Position numbers and translations under genes: made by a program. The notes beneath the pieces are model-generated. The model saw only the letters and a program-made list of their open reading frames with translations. It was not told the DNA's origin and ran no database searches. Shown here in pieces: positions 15,773 to 25,646 of a stretch of DNA of 64,000 bases (position 1 is its first letter; every line of letters begins with the position of its first letter). Source of the stretch: Alphaproteobacteria bacterium (GTDB taxonomy: Bacteria; Pseudomonadota; Alphaproteobacteria; Rhodobacterales; Rhodobacteraceae); NCBI GenBank assembly GCA_030425395.1, contig JAUIAS010000011.1:1-64000 (forward strand), in the 5' to 3' direction.

Positions 15773-15782
15773 TCCAGATCAA
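15769..15782. promoter_or_regulatory. FNR/FnrL-like box
   Basis: GTGAT-CCAG-ATCAA, one mismatch from the FNR consensus TTGAY-N4-RTCAA, centred about 66 bases before the Gre-like gene and overlapping the deacetylase stop codon. No clear -10 is seen at the expected distance, so this is tentative. Confidence 0.35.
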
Positions 15783-15841
15783 GGCACGCCAGAGGCAAGA
15801 TGGCGCAGCGTAAGGAGCAGGAACCCCATGGGAGAACGATA

Positions 15842-16309
15842 ATGACAGCATTGCAGGACCGGGCCGCGCGCAAGGCGGCGATTGTTGCGCGTTTGATGCA
15901 GCTTGAGCAGGACGAATTGGCCACCGCCCAGGCGCATCACGAAAGCTTTCTGGCCGATGCCAGATTGGGAGGGCGCGAGGGCCATGATCGTGACGAACTG
16001 GTGGCTTCGCGCGAAAACGCGGATCTGGCTGCGGCGTTTGACCATCCGGTGCAGGCCCATCACGCCAAGATCGACGCGATTGAAAATGCCGACTTCTCGG
16101 TCACCGATACGGTGCGACCCGGTGCCGTGATCGATCTGGGCGGGCGTCATTTGGTGGCGCTTGTTTCTACCGGACCATTCGAGGCGGAAGGCGTCAGCTA
16201 TATGGGTATTTCAACGGCAAGCCCCATCTATCAAGCGATGCAGGGGCTGCGCGCGGGCGAGACGTTCACGCTGAATACCCGCGAGATCACCATCGAGGAT
16301 GTGATGTAG
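15842..16309 (+). CDS. GreA/GreB-like protein
   Basis: 155-residue protein with the layout of a transcript-cleavage factor: an N-terminal helical part rich in charged residues (about 1-75, likely a coiled coil) and a C-terminal beta-rich domain (about 85-155) whose TASPIYQAMQGLRAGETF stretch recalls the SPLGRALLGKKVGDE signature of the Gre C-terminal domain. I choose ATG 15842 because GGAG lies about 8 bases upstream; the open frame begins 14 codons earlier. Genuine GreA residues at the coiled-coil tip cannot be confirmed, so it may be a Gre-related RNA polymerase binding protein instead of a cleavage factor. Confidence 0.55.
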   Translation: MTALQDRAARKAAIVARLMQLEQDELATAQAHHESFLADARLGGREGHDRDELVASRENADLAAAFDHPVQAHHAKIDAIENADFSVTDTVRPGAVIDLGGRHLVALVSTGPFEAEGVSYMGISTASPIYQAMQGLRAGETFTLNTREITIEDVM

Positions 16310-16347
16310 ACCCGCCGTCTGGCCCACTGCCCGGCCCGCGCGTGGGA

Positions 16348-17064
16348 TCAGTCGTCCGGCCGGCGCAGGATCTGTTGCGCGGCCCCGGCACCCAACAGAT
16401 AGACCGAGGTAACGACAAGCCCCCAATGCGCCCAGCTTTCGGGATGGAAATCCACCCACGCAGCCCAGCCTGCAAAAAATGTCCAGGCCAGAGCCATGGG
16501 CAGCGACAGTAGGCGCCAGCGTTCGGTGCGGACAGGGTGAATGAACTTGATCGGCAGGAACATCGCCACGGCGAGCACCGTGACCAGCGCCAGACAGATC
16601 TGCCATCCCGGTTCCAGCGCGAACAGAACAAGCACCAGCATGTTCCAGCACCCCGGAAACCCCCAAAATGAATTGTCCTTGGTTTTCATCCGGGTGTCGG
16701 CAAAATACATGGCGCTGGCAAATGTTATGAGGATGATCATCACCCAGCCGGACCAGCCGTCCATCAACCCGGATTTGAACAGGGCAAAGGCGGGAATGAA
16801 TACATACGTCAGATAGTCGATAATCAGATCAAGCAGGACACCGTCAAATTCCGGGGCGTTGGTCTTGACGTTGAATTTGCGCGCCAACGGCCCGTCTATG
16901 CCATCCACAAAGAAGGCCACGACCAGCCAAAGGAACATCAAGTCCCATTCTTCATTTGCCGCGGCGAGCATCGATAGCATCGCGAAAACGGCACCGGTGG
17001 CGGTCAGCAGGTGGACGGAAAGGGCACGAAAGGCAGGGGTCATCATGGCCGATAAATGCCGCAA
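16348..17064 (-). CDS. pcs: Phosphatidylcholine synthase
   Basis: Integral membrane enzyme that condenses CDP-diacylglycerol with choline to give phosphatidylcholine in one step. It belongs to the CDP-alcohol phosphatidyltransferase family. The 238-residue protein has about eight hydrophobic segments and the modified family motif VDGIDGPLARKFNVK followed by FDGVLLDLIIDYLTYV, the spacing and sequence typical of bacterial Pcs and not of Pgs or Pss. It lies 72 bases downstream of xerC on the same strand and is convergent with the Gre-like gene. Phosphatidylcholine synthesis from choline is common in roseobacters and rhizobia. Confidence 0.93.
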   Translation of the reverse strand: MRHLSAMMTPAFRALSVHLLTATGAVFAMLSMLAAANEEWDLMFLWLVVAFFVDGIDGPLARKFNVKTNAPEFDGVLLDLIIDYLTYVFIPAFALFKSGLMDGWSGWVMIILITFASAMYFADTRMKTKDNSFWGFPGCWNMLVLVLFALEPGWQICLALVTVLAVAMFLPIKFIHPVRTERWRLLSLPMALAWTFFAGWAAWVDFHPESWAHWGLVVTSVYLLGAGAAQQILRRPDD

Positions 17065-17136
17065 AACAACGCCGGGGGCAAATGGGTTTCCATCATTGCC
17101 CGCGCCATGTGGCGATATGATACGCGGCCGCGGGTA

Positions 17137-18075
17137 TCACCCCGATTTGCGGCCCGCTCGTGGATGGGCCGCGTCATAGACCTCCATGAGGCGGGCAGCA
17201 TCGACACCGGTGTAGGCCTGCGTCGTGGACAGCGATGCATGGCCCAAAAGCTCTTGTATCGCGCGCAGATCGCCACCCGCCGATAGCAGATGCGTGGCAA
17301 AGCTGTGGCGCAGCGCGTGGGGGGTTGCGGTGGCGGGCAGGCCCAGCTGCATGCGCGCATTGGCAAGGGATTTCTGCACGATGCGCGGCGACAGGGGGCC
17401 GCCACGTGCGCCGACAAACAGCGCCCGTCCGGGCGTGGCAGCAAACGGGCATAGCGCGGCGTAGGCGTTTATCGCCTCCCGTGCGGCCGCCAAAACAGGA
17501 ACGATTCGTTCCTTGCCACCCTTGCCGGAAACACGCAGCGCATTATCCAGTGGCAGCGCGGCACAGGTCAGTCCCAGCGCTTCGGAGATACGCAATCCGC
17601 ATCCATAGAGCAGGGTCAGAACCGCCACATCGCGCGCACCGACCCAATCGTTGCGGGCGCCGTCGCGCACAGTCTCCAGCACATCGTTGACGGCGTCTGT
17701 GGCGATTGGCCGGGGCAGCTTGCGGGTGTATTTGGGGCTGCGGGCGCTCAGAACGGCGGTGGGTTCAAATCCTTCGCGTTCGGCAAGCCAGCGATAGAAG
17801 CTCTTGACCGCTGAAAGCTTGCGCGCGACCGAGCGCGGCCCGATCCCGTCGGCGCGGGTGCGCGCCAGCCAGGCCCGCATGTCGCTGACCGTGATCTGCG
17901 CCAACGCGCCAAGCCCCTGTGGGCCGCCCCTGTGTTCGGTCATAAAGGCGATGAAGTCGCGCAGATCGGTGGTGTAGGCGGCGATGGTGTTTTCGGCGGC
18001 ACCATCCAGCGCGCGCATATGGTCAAGCCATCGGGCCAGTGCGTCGCGGCAGGCAGGAGCGATGCCGGTCGTCAT
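17137..18075 (-). CDS. xerC: Tyrosine recombinase XerC
   Basis: Site-specific recombinase that works with XerD at dif to resolve chromosome dimers. 312 residues from the ATG at 18075. An N-terminal SAM-like core-binding domain (about 1-110) precedes the catalytic domain with Arg162 (GLRISEA), Lys in GKGGKER, His253/Arg256 (HALRHSFATH), His279 (LLGHASLSTTQ) and the nucleophile Tyr288. It sits 8 bases downstream of DUF484, a gene order also seen in gammaproteobacteria. Its position among housekeeping genes argues for XerC and not a mobile-element integrase. Confidence 0.95.
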   Translation of the reverse strand: MTTGIAPACRDALARWLDHMRALDGAAENTIAAYTTDLRDFIAFMTEHRGGPQGLGALAQITVSDMRAWLARTRADGIGPRSVARKLSAVKSFYRWLAEREGFEPTAVLSARSPKYTRKLPRPIATDAVNDVLETVRDGARNDWVGARDVAVLTLLYGCGLRISEALGLTCAALPLDNALRVSGKGGKERIVPVLAAAREAINAYAALCPFAATPGRALFVGARGGPLSPRIVQKSLANARMQLGLPATATPHALRHSFATHLLSAGGDLRAIQELLGHASLSTTQAYTGVDAARLMEVYDAAHPRAGRKSG

Positions 18076-18082
18076 CGCGACA

Positions 18083-18790
18083 TTATCCCAGCCAGCGCCG
18101 CATGGACCGTTCGAACACACCGGCAAAGAAGGACAAAAGGTCGGTGCCCTGTTGCGGGTTGAACTGGTGCGGGTCTTCGCACCCCATGACGAGCAGTCCC
18201 GGCAGGCGACCCTTGCCGAAATCCAGCTTGAGACACGCCTCGGAACGGATCCAGTCGCTTGCGTCTCCGTAGACCGCGCCATCCGCGCCCTGCACCTGCC
18301 GCAACGTGACCTGACGAACCTGTCCACCCCGCCCGTGCGTCAGGTAGTCATCGACAAACCCCGGTTCAGCAATCCGCAGCACGTCGCCCAATCTCTGAAT
18401 CGCCGGATCTTCGTCGGTGGCGGCTGATTCGAGCACCAGAACGATCACATCGACACGCAGGATTTCAGCGACTTCACCGCTCAGATCCTGCAGGAACGCT
18501 TCAAACTCCAGCGGGTCGAGCATACGCAGAATGGCGCGGTGCACCTGATTGGTTCCGGCGAGGTTTTCATAGGCTGCGGCGATCACCGACCGGTGCGTAT
18601 CCTCAAGCCGGTCAAGACGGGCCTCCAGCCGTTCCATCGCAATGCCGCGTAAATCCACGATATTCGCGCCCATGGACTTTTCATTCGCGGCAATCAGCGC
18701 GCGCATAATGTCCTGGTCGTCCAGAACGGCACCAGGCTTGGCGATGATCGCATCGCGCAGGGAAGTATCCAGTTTCGGGCTGCTGCTCAT
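18083..18790 (-). CDS. DUF484 family protein
   Basis: 235-residue cytoplasmic protein of the DUF484 family, function not established; the fold is GAF-like. The N-terminal part is helical (ILDDQDIMRALIAANE-like pattern, about residues 15-40) and the rest has alternating strands and helices. It probably shares a transcript with xerC, whose ATG lies 8 bases downstream. DUF484 next to xerC recurs in distant proteobacteria, so a link to chromosome resolution or cell division is plausible but unproven. I start it at ATG 18790; the open frame continues upstream without family resemblance. Confidence 0.85.
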   Translation of the reverse strand: MSSSPKLDTSLRDAIIAKPGAVLDDQDIMRALIAANEKSMGANIVDLRGIAMERLEARLDRLEDTHRSVIAAAYENLAGTNQVHRAILRMLDPLEFEAFLQDLSGEVAEILRVDVIVLVLESAATDEDPAIQRLGDVLRIAEPGFVDDYLTHGRGGQVRQVTLRQVQGADGAVYGDASDWIRSEACLKLDFGKGRLPGLLVMGCEDPHQFNPQQGTDLLSFFAGVFERSMRRWLG

Positions 18791-18921
18791 GTCCGCCTCG
18801 TCGTTTGCAAAGTTTATAGCATGGTGGATTCTGGATTGCCCGAAAAAATTGGCTTGGATTTTCTGATTAGGGCGGATCGGCCATGGGTTGCCGAAAGGCG
18901 GGTGTCTGATATGGCAATGGA

Positions 18922-19869
18922 ATGGAATCTGTGACGGAAAAAATGTCGGACCGGCTGCGATTGCGTTTGGCCACGCTGGGCGTGGTGGTGGCCGCGATGG
19001 GGTTCGGCGTTGTGCCGCTTTTTGCACGGGGCCTTACGGACGCCGGAATGGCCCCATTTGCCGTGGCCTTCTATCGGTATGTGTTGGTGTCGGCGTTGTT
19101 TCTGCCGGTCTTGCTGCGGGCGTTGTGGAACCGCGATACGCGGGTCGCTGCTCTTTGGGGTGTGGGGTCCGGCACCGTGATGGGGCTTGGCTGGGTTGGA
19201 TACGTGAACGCCTTGCAGGTGGTGCCGGTGGGCACAGCGGGCGTGATTTATATGTCCTACCCGGTATTCACGCTTGTTGTTGCTTGGGCGGTGTTTTCCG
19301 ATCGTCCTTCGGGGCGTGCCATGTTGGCTGCGGGTCTGATCCTGTTGGCCGCAATCATAGCAGGTGGTGCCGAGGTCATGGGGCCAGCACCGGTGATGCC
19401 TCTGGTCCTCGCTCTGGCGGCACCGTTCGGGTTTGGCGTGGGTATCTCGGTTCTGGTGCACCGGCTGTCCGGGCTGCGACCGCTCACGCGGCTGACGGTT
19501 GTGTCGAGCGGATCGGTTCTGGGGCTGTTGCCACTGGTTCTGGGGGCATCGTGGGAACAGGTGATTCCCTCCGGCCTGGATGCGTGGCTTCTGGTGGCTG
19601 GGATCGCGCTGGCCACGGCGCTGGTGCCGCAACTGATATATTCGGTTTGTTCGCCGATGATCGGCGCGGCCCGGTCGGCTATGGCGGGCGCGGTTGAGCT
19701 GCCTATGATGTTCCTTGTCGGCTGGCTGGCCTATGGCGAACGCCTTGGTCCGGCACAGTGGCTTGCCGGAGCCATTGTTCTGGGGGCGATCCTGCTGACA
19801 CCCACGCGTGCGACGCGCAATGTTTCGATGAACATCGCGCGTCCACGGGGCGGTTTCAGACGATCTTGA
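18922..19869 (+). CDS. EamA/DMT family transporter
   Basis: Inner-membrane transporter of the drug/metabolite superfamily with about ten hydrophobic helices in two EamA repeats (roughly residues 12-145 and 155-300) over 315 residues. The ligand is usually a metabolite such as an amino acid or a nucleobase and cannot be deduced here. ATG 18922 and ATG 18943 are both possible starts. It is divergent from DUF484 and its 3' end overlaps the convergent transaldolase gene by 14 bases. Confidence 0.88.
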   Translation: MESVTEKMSDRLRLRLATLGVVVAAMGFGVVPLFARGLTDAGMAPFAVAFYRYVLVSALFLPVLLRALWNRDTRVAALWGVGSGTVMGLGWVGYVNALQVVPVGTAGVIYMSYPVFTLVVAWAVFSDRPSGRAMLAAGLILLAAIIAGGAEVMGPAPVMPLVLALAAPFGFGVGISVLVHRLSGLRPLTRLTVVSSGSVLGLLPLVLGASWEQVIPSGLDAWLLVAGIALATALVPQLIYSVCSPMIGAARSAMAGAVELPMMFLVGWLAYGERLGPAQWLAGAIVLGAILLTPTRATRNVSMNIARPRGGFRRS

Positions 19870-20509
19870 TGCCCGCCGATGCCGCGTCCTTGAGGAACGT
19901 CTCAAGGCCCTTGTCGGTCAGCGGATGGGCGGCCAGTTTCTGAATGACTTCCGGGGGTGCGGTCATCACATCGGCCCCGATCCGCGCGCTTTCCAGAACG
20001 TGGTTTACCGTGCGGATGGACGCTGCGAGAATCTGGGTCTCGTATCCGTAATTGTCATAGATCGTGCGGATGTCGGCGATCAGGTCCATCCCGTCGATGT
20101 TGATATCGTCCAGACGTCCGATAAACGGAGAGATGAACGTCGCCCCGGCCTTGGCCGCCAAAAGCGCTTGATTGGCCGAAAAACACAGCGTCACGTTGAC
20201 CATCTTGCCTTCGCCGCTCAGCACCTTGCACGCCTTGAGCCCGTCCCATGTCAGGGGGAGTTTCACCGCGATGTTGGGCGCGATTTCCGCCAGCTTGCGG
20301 CCTTCGGCGATCATGGTCTCTGAGTCCGTTGCGACGACTTCGGCGCTGACCGGGCCGGAAACGAGATCACAGATTTCCTTGGTGACCTCAAGAATATCGC
20401 GGCCGGATTTCTTGATCAGCGACGGGTTGGTTGTCACACCATCCACCATTCCCAGATCGTTAAGTTCGCGGATGGCGTCGATTTCTGCGGTGTCTACGAA
20501 AAATTTCAT
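19856..20509 (-). CDS. tal: Transaldolase (TalC/FSA type)
   Basis: Small (217 aa) transaldolase, transferring dihydroxyacetone units between sugar phosphates in the pentose phosphate pathway; the TalC/FSA subgroup also includes fructose-6-phosphate aldolases. It begins [16 protein letters not shown] and has GVTTNPSLI (about residues 25-33). The Schiff-base Lys is in NIAVKLPLT (about residue 85), and [11 protein letters not shown] follows, all family hallmarks. Its 3' end overlaps the EamA gene by 14 bases. Length is typical of the short type found in many alphaproteobacteria. Confidence 0.95.
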   Translation of the reverse strand: MKFFVDTAEIDAIRELNDLGMVDGVTTNPSLIKKSGRDILEVTKEICDLVSGPVSAEVVATDSETMIAEGRKLAEIAPNIAVKLPLTWDGLKACKVLSGEGKMVNVTLCFSANQALLAAKAGATFISPFIGRLDDINIDGMDLIADIRTIYDNYGYETQILAASIRTVNHVLESARIGADVMTAPPEVIQKLAAHPLTDKGLETFLKDAASAGIKIV

Positions 20510-20626
20510 GCCGGTGTCCTGATGTTCTGGCCCGTGTCGGGGCATCTGTTGGGGGTTGGCGTTGCCTACGCTTGGCTTTACCCCAAGGGGACAGATGGCG
20601 AAACCCCAAAGCAGAAAGGGCGCGGC

Positions 20627-22822
20627 GTGCTGGGCGTGCAATATTTCGATGAAGGCAGCCGCGTCTCGGTTCTGACGACCCAGCCGATTGATCGTCCATT
20701 GGACTATCGCGCGCCGGAGGGCGGGTGCCATCTCGGGGCCTTTGTTGAGGTGCCCTTGGGCCCGCGCAAGGTCATCGGTGTGGTCTGGGGCAAGGGCGAT
20801 GGCGGGTTTGACGCGGCCAAGCTGCGGGCGGTGTCACGGGTTCTGGACGTCGCTCCGATGCGGGCAGAGTTGCGTGATTTCCTGATCCGGGCCGCCGAAT
20901 ATACCCTGACCCCGCTGCCGGCGATGCTGCGCCTCGCCACACGTGTGCCGGGGCTTGGCGATCCACCGTCCATGCGCAAGGTCTATCGCAAGGGCGATAG
21001 GCTCCCCGAACGGATGACCGATGCGCGCACCCGCGTTCTGGAGGTTCTCGAAAATACCGGCGTGCTGTCCTATACGCTGGGCGAATTGGCCGAAATGGCC
21101 AGCGTTTCCACGCAGGTGATCAAGGGGTTGGTCAAAACCGGTGCCGTTGTCGAACAGGACAGCCCTCGCGACCTGCCGTTTCCGCCGTTGGATGCCAATT
21201 ATGCCCCGCGCGAGTTGACGGACAGTCAGCAACAGGCCGCGGCGGTGCTGCGTGCCGGGGTGGAGACCGGGGCCTATGGCACCACGCTGCTGCGCGGCGT
21301 TACCGGATCGGGCAAGACCGAAGTCTACCTTGAGGCCGTGGCGGCCACCCTGCGCAAGGGGCGGCAGGCGCTGGTGCTGTTGCCCGAAATTGCACTGACG
21401 GCGGAATTCATCGATCGGGTCGAGGCCCGCTTTGGCGCGCGCCCTGCGGAATGGCATTCCGGGGCCACCTTGACCGAACGCCGCCGGGTGTGGCGCATGG
21501 TCGGCGAAGGGCAGGCCCAGTTCGTCGTGGGTGCGCGTTCGGCCCTGTTCCTGCCGTTCCGGGATCTTGGGTTGATCATCGTGGATGAAGAACACGATAC
21601 GTCCTACAAGCAGGAAGACGGCGTGCTCTATAACGCGCGCGACATGGCCGTGCTGCGCGCGGCGCTGGGGCAGGCGCGTGTCGTGCTGTCCTCGGCCACG
21701 CCCAGCCTTGAGACATGGGCCAACGCGCAGGCCGGAAAATACGACCGGCTGGATCTTGCCGCGCGTTATGGGACTGCGGTCTTGCCTGACATGGCGGCCA
21801 TAGATATGCGCGCCGAAAAACTGGCGCCGGGGCACTGGATTTCGCCGACCCTCAAGGCGCGGGTTCAGGGGTGTCTGGATCGGGGCGAACAAGCGTTGTT
21901 GTTTCTCAACAGACGCGGCTATGCGCCGGTTACGGTATGCCGGGCCTGCGGTAATCAGGTCGGGTGCGACCACTGCGATGCGCGCATGGTTGAACACCGG
22001 TTTCTAAAGCGCCTGATGTGCCACCAGTGCGGCGAAACCCGCCCCTTGCCCGAAGCGTGCCCGTCCTGCGGTGTCGAAGGCCGTATGGCCGCCGTGGGGC
22101 CGGGGGTGGAACGGATGGCCGAAGAAGCGGCCGCGACCTTTCCCGATGCGCGTATCGCCACGCTCAGCTCGGACATGTTCGGCAGTGCCCGCGCGATCAA
22201 GGAGCAGATCGCCGCGATTGCGAACGGAGAGGCGGATATCATCATCGGCACGCAACTGGTGGCCAAAGGGCATAATTTTCCCTTGCTGACGCTGGTGGGG
22301 GTGATCGACGCAGATCTGGGGCTTCAGGGGTCCGACCTGCGCGCCGCCGAGCGCACGTTTCAGCTTATCCGGCAGGTGACAGGGCGGGCAGGGCGCAGTG
22401 ACAAGCCCGGCGTGGCCTTGTTGCAGACATGCCAGCCGGAACATCCGGTGATCCGGGCGATACTGGCCGGTGACGAAGAGGCATTCTGGTCTGCCGAAGC
22501 TGCCCAGCGTCATGCCGCCGGTGTGCCGCCCTATGGCCGCATGGCCGGGATCATCCTGTCGGGTACCGATGCCGCGGCGGTGTTCGATCTGGGCACCCAT
22601 CTGGCGCGCAATGCCGCGCCGCTGCGGCGCATCGGAGCCGAAGTCTACGGCCCCGCCCCAGCCCCTGTCGCGCGGGTGCGCGGGCGGCACCGGGTCCGGC
22701 TTCTCGTCAAGGCGGCCAAGGGGGCTCCGATCCAGCAGGCACTGGCCGACTGGATCGCGCCGATCCGTCTGCGGGGGGACTTGCGGCTTGCCGTGGATAT
22801 AGACCCGCAGAGCTTTTACTGA
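20627..22822 (+). CDS. priA: Primosomal protein N' (replication restart helicase PriA)
   Basis: 3'-5' superfamily-2 helicase that reloads the replisome at stalled forks. From GTG 20627, with AAAGGG 6 bases upstream, it has 731 residues, matching the usual PriA length. A GTG at 20636 is the alternative, and the longer open frame upstream lacks family resemblance. Motifs: [14 protein letters not shown] (Walker A), DEEHD (Walker B), and eight cysteines in two zinc sites ([23 protein letters not shown]). The C-terminal third has [17 protein letters not shown]. It is followed within 35 bases by a flavin monooxygenase gene. Confidence 0.95.
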   Translation: MLGVQYFDEGSRVSVLTTQPIDRPLDYRAPEGGCHLGAFVEVPLGPRKVIGVVWGKGDGGFDAAKLRAVSRVLDVAPMRAELRDFLIRAAEYTLTPLPAMLRLATRVPGLGDPPSMRKVYRKGDRLPERMTDARTRVLEVLENTGVLSYTLGELAEMASVSTQVIKGLVKTGAVVEQDSPRDLPFPPLDANYAPRELTDSQQQAAAVLRAGVETGAYGTTLLRGVTGSGKTEVYLEAVAATLRKGRQALVLLPEIALTAEFIDRVEARFGARPAEWHSGATLTERRRVWRMVGEGQAQFVVGARSALFLPFRDLGLIIVDEEHDTSYKQEDGVLYNARDMAVLRAALGQARVVLSSATPSLETWANAQAGKYDRLDLAARYGTAVLPDMAAIDMRAEKLAPGHWISPTLKARVQGCLDRGEQALLFLNRRGYAPVTVCRACGNQVGCDHCDARMVEHRFLKRLMCHQCGETRPLPEACPSCGVEGRMAAVGPGVERMAEEAAATFPDARIATLSSDMFGSARAIKEQIAAIANGEADIIIGTQLVAKGHNFPLLTLVGVIDADLGLQGSDLRAAERTFQLIRQVTGRAGRSDKPGVALLQTCQPEHPVIRAILAGDEEAFWSAEAAQRHAAGVPPYGRMAGIILSGTDAAAVFDLGTHLARNAAPLRRIGAEVYGPAPAPVARVRGRHRVRLLVKAAKGAPIQQALADWIAPIRLRGDLRLAVDIDPQSFY

Positions 22823-22856
22823 TTACATGCCCGCCTTATGGTTAAGGGGGGCGATG

Positions 22857-23987
22857 ATGCGGGATGTTGTGGTGATCGGGGCTGGCCCCGCAGGGCTTGC
22901 CCTTGGGGCATGTCTCAGAGAGGCCGGATGTGATCCGCTGATCCTTGAACGCGAATCCACCATCGGCAGCGCGTGGCGGCGTCACTATGACCGCCTGCAC
23001 CTGCATACCGACAAGAAGCGATCGCACCTTCCAATGGTGCCGTTTCCCGCCGATGCCCCGCGTTATGTGCCGCGCCAGCAGGTCGTGAGCTATCTGGAGG
23101 ATTACGCGGCGCGGTTCGGCCTTGCCCCTCGTCTGAACTGTGCCGTTCAGAAGGTGGAGCAGATACCCGGTGGCTGGCGTGTCACCGCAGGCGACGACGT
23201 GATAGAAACCCGCACGCTGATCCCCGCAACCGGCGTCAGCGAAATGCCGCGACATGGGACGTGGCCGGGGTTGGACGGGTTTCCCGGTCCGGTTCTCCAC
23301 ACCCGTGATTACCGTCGCTCCTCCGATCTGCCGGGCGACCGGGTTCTGGTCATCGGGTTCGGTAATTCCGGCGGGGAACTGGCGATCTATCTGGCCGAGG
23401 ACGGGCGCAACGTCGATATGGCGGTGCGCGGTGCGGTGAACCTTTTGCCCAAGGAGCTGTTCGGTCAGCCGATCGGCAACTTTGAAATTCTGCAAAAGCT
23501 GCTGCCCTACAAGATCGTGGATTGGCTGACTGCGCCCGTTCTGCGCGCCAAGCTGGGAAACTACGCGCAATACGGGCTGCGCAAGGCCTCCAAGGGGCCG
23601 ATTGCGCAGGTGCGCGAAGATGGCAAGATCCCTCTGATAGATCTGGGCACGCTGGACATGATCAAACAGGGCCGTATCAAGGTGCGTCCGGATCTGTCAC
23701 GCTTCGACGGTTCAACCGTGACCTTTTCCGATGGCAGCACCGGGGAGTTCGATGCGATCCTGATGGCCACAGGCTTTCGGGTTGATCTGCGCCCGATCTT
23801 TGGTGACATCCCGGATATTCTGGATACGGAAGGCAGGCCGCGCGCCTCCGGGCAACAACTGGCACCGGGGCTGTGGTTCTGTTCCTACCATCCGGTGCCA
23901 AACGGGCAGTTGAAGGAAATCAGCCAGCAAGCCCCGCGCATCGCCCAGGACGTGGCGGAATATCTCGCGGGATCGCGCGGGTCGTGA
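22857..23987 (+). CDS. FAD-dependent monooxygenase, FMO-like
   Basis: 376-residue flavoprotein. The FAD-binding GAGPAGLALG loop starts at about residue 8, a second NADPH-type loop is GFGNSGGELAIYL (about 165-177), and FATGFR-like ATGFRVDL occurs near the C-terminus, as in class B flavin monooxygenases and YUCCA-like proteins. It probably hydroxylates or oxygenates a small nitrogen or sulfur compound. ATG 22857 has AGGGGGG at good distance; ATG 22854 is equally possible. It follows priA by 34 bases on the same strand, convergent with the FAD hydroxylase at 24-25.6 kb. Substrate not assignable. Confidence 0.85.
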   Translation: MRDVVVIGAGPAGLALGACLREAGCDPLILERESTIGSAWRRHYDRLHLHTDKKRSHLPMVPFPADAPRYVPRQQVVSYLEDYAARFGLAPRLNCAVQKVEQIPGGWRVTAGDDVIETRTLIPATGVSEMPRHGTWPGLDGFPGPVLHTRDYRRSSDLPGDRVLVIGFGNSGGELAIYLAEDGRNVDMAVRGAVNLLPKELFGQPIGNFEILQKLLPYKIVDWLTAPVLRAKLGNYAQYGLRKASKGPIAQVREDGKIPLIDLGTLDMIKQGRIKVRPDLSRFDGSTVTFSDGSTGEFDAILMATGFRVDLRPIFGDIPDILDTEGRPRASGQQLAPGLWFCSYHPVPNGQLKEISQQAPRIAQDVAEYLAGSRGS

Positions 23988-23999
23988 CAGGCGAATGGG

Positions 24000-25571
24000 C
24001 TAGGTGAACATCGCCTGATATCGGTCCAGCCCGCGGTCCAGTTCTTCGGGGCGAATGCTGGCCGCGGCATAGCGGTCTGGACGGATCAACAGAATTTCGT
24101 CGCGGTGGCTGCGCAGCGGCTTTGCGCGCGGGTCGGTGCAATCCGCGCCGGGTTTCGGCCCGGCGGCACCGCGATACGGCAGGAACACCCGCCCCAGCGG
24201 CATGCCAAGAAACCCATCGCGTTCCAGCGCGTCAAGGGCCAGCGCGCCTGCGCTGTCTTGCGCGATCAGGCTGAACCCGGCACCCAGCAAGGCATCGAGC
24301 TTGACGCTTTGGCCATCCTGCACCACGTCCGGCTGAGGGATCATTTCCCCCACGAGCGACGCCTCGAAAGCGCCTTGCCCCAGATCGAGAAACAGACCCG
24401 TTTCAAAACGGGGGCGGGGCTTGAACCGCATGTGCAAGAGGTAATCCTGAACTGCGGGAAACGGGGCCAGCGCCTTGAGAAGGTGTTCGCGAAACGCCAG
24501 CCTGTCACGATCAATCGGCATGATGATATCGCCCATCGCCACGGCAAGCTGGATCATCGCCCATGCCGGATCGCGGCGTTCCTCGTGATAGCTGTCCAAT
24601 ACGGTCGCAGATGCTCCGGCAAGGACGGCGGCCAGCTTCCAACTGACGTTTGCGGCGTCGCGCAGGCCCGCGTTCATCCCCTGACCGGCAAAGGGCGGGG
24701 TCAGGTGGGCGGCGTCTCCGGCAAGCAGGATGCGGCCCGCGCGCCAACGCTCGGCCATTCGCGCGTGGAAGGTATAGACTGTCTTGCGGATGATATCCCC
24801 CGGGGCAACGTGTCGGAACGGGGCCAGCAGCCGTTCTATGAACGCGTCGGCCAGCCCCTCCTGGTGGGTTTCGCCGGGCAGCAGCATGAATTCATAACGC
24901 CGCCCGCCATGCGGCGCAGGCACAGACACATGCGGGCGCACGTTCGAGCAATAGAAATGGGTGAAATTCGCCTGATCGGGATCGTTGCGGGTGTCGATCA
25001 CGATCCAGTCCTGTTCATAGGTGGACCCGTGCATCGCAATTCCCAACCGGTCGCGTGTGGGGCTGCGTCCACCGTCGGCGGCAACGACATATTGTGCATG
25101 AATGGTCTGTGCTGTGCCGGTGGCATCCTTCAGGTGCACGGCGATGTGGTCGGGGCGCTCTGTCGTTGTGGTAACCTCGCAGGAATAATGCAGGTCGCAC
25201 AGGGGGCTGTGCGCCACCCGGTCGCGCAGGGCGGCTTCCATTTCGGGTTGATTGATGAAATGGCGCTTTTCAAACCCATAGGTTGCAGGCCCCGCACCGA
25301 CACGGCCAAAAGGCGTGCCGTCATCGGCCACATATTCCGCCCCATTGCCGACCACCGTTTGCGGCATATAGGCCTCATCGGCCCCAAACACCTGAAGCGT
25401 GCGCGCGCCTTCGTCGTCCAAGACGATCGCACGCGGGATGTCTAATGGCCCGTCCGCCCGGTCCAAAATGATCGAACGCACGCCATAGCTGGCCAGAAGC
25501 AGCCCGGTGGTCAGGCCGGTTGATCCCGCGCCAATGATCACCACGGGAATATGTCTGGGCAATTGGGTCAT
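24000..25571 (-). CDS. FAD-dependent aromatic hydroxylase (MhpA/PheA-like)
   Basis: 523-residue flavoprotein monooxygenase of the class A aromatic hydroxylase group, adding a hydroxyl to a phenolic or heteroaromatic ring using NAD(P)H and O2. N-terminal FAD loop GAGSTGLTTGLLLASYG (about residues 14-30), DG motif VVAADGGRSPTRD (about 165-177) and GD motif GRILLAGDAAHLTPPFAGQG (about 286-305) are all present. The C-terminal domain is thioredoxin-like. It lies 75 bases after livF and is probably the last gene of the Rieske-Liv operon, which supports an aromatic or heteroaromatic substrate. Resembles 3-(3-hydroxyphenyl)propionate hydroxylase; substrate not proven. Confidence 0.88.
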   Translation of the reverse strand: MTQLPRHIPVVIIGAGSTGLTTGLLLASYGVRSIILDRADGPLDIPRAIVLDDEGARTLQVFGADEAYMPQTVVGNGAEYVADDGTPFGRVGAGPATYGFEKRHFINQPEMEAALRDRVAHSPLCDLHYSCEVTTTTERPDHIAVHLKDATGTAQTIHAQYVVAADGGRSPTRDRLGIAMHGSTYEQDWIVIDTRNDPDQANFTHFYCSNVRPHVSVPAPHGGRRYEFMLLPGETHQEGLADAFIERLLAPFRHVAPGDIIRKTVYTFHARMAERWRAGRILLAGDAAHLTPPFAGQGMNAGLRDAANVSWKLAAVLAGASATVLDSYHEERRDPAWAMIQLAVAMGDIIMPIDRDRLAFREHLLKALAPFPAVQDYLLHMRFKPRPRFETGLFLDLGQGAFEASLVGEMIPQPDVVQDGQSVKLDALLGAGFSLIAQDSAGALALDALERDGFLGMPLGRVFLPYRGAAGPKPGADCTDPRAKPLRSHRDEILLIRPDRYAAASIRPEELDRGLDRYQAMFT

Positions 25572-25646
25572 TCACGGTCTCGCGCGTCGGGGTCTGGCAT
25601 GCCCAGTGTGGCGGAATTCGTGATCAAGGGCCACTGTGATCGCGAA

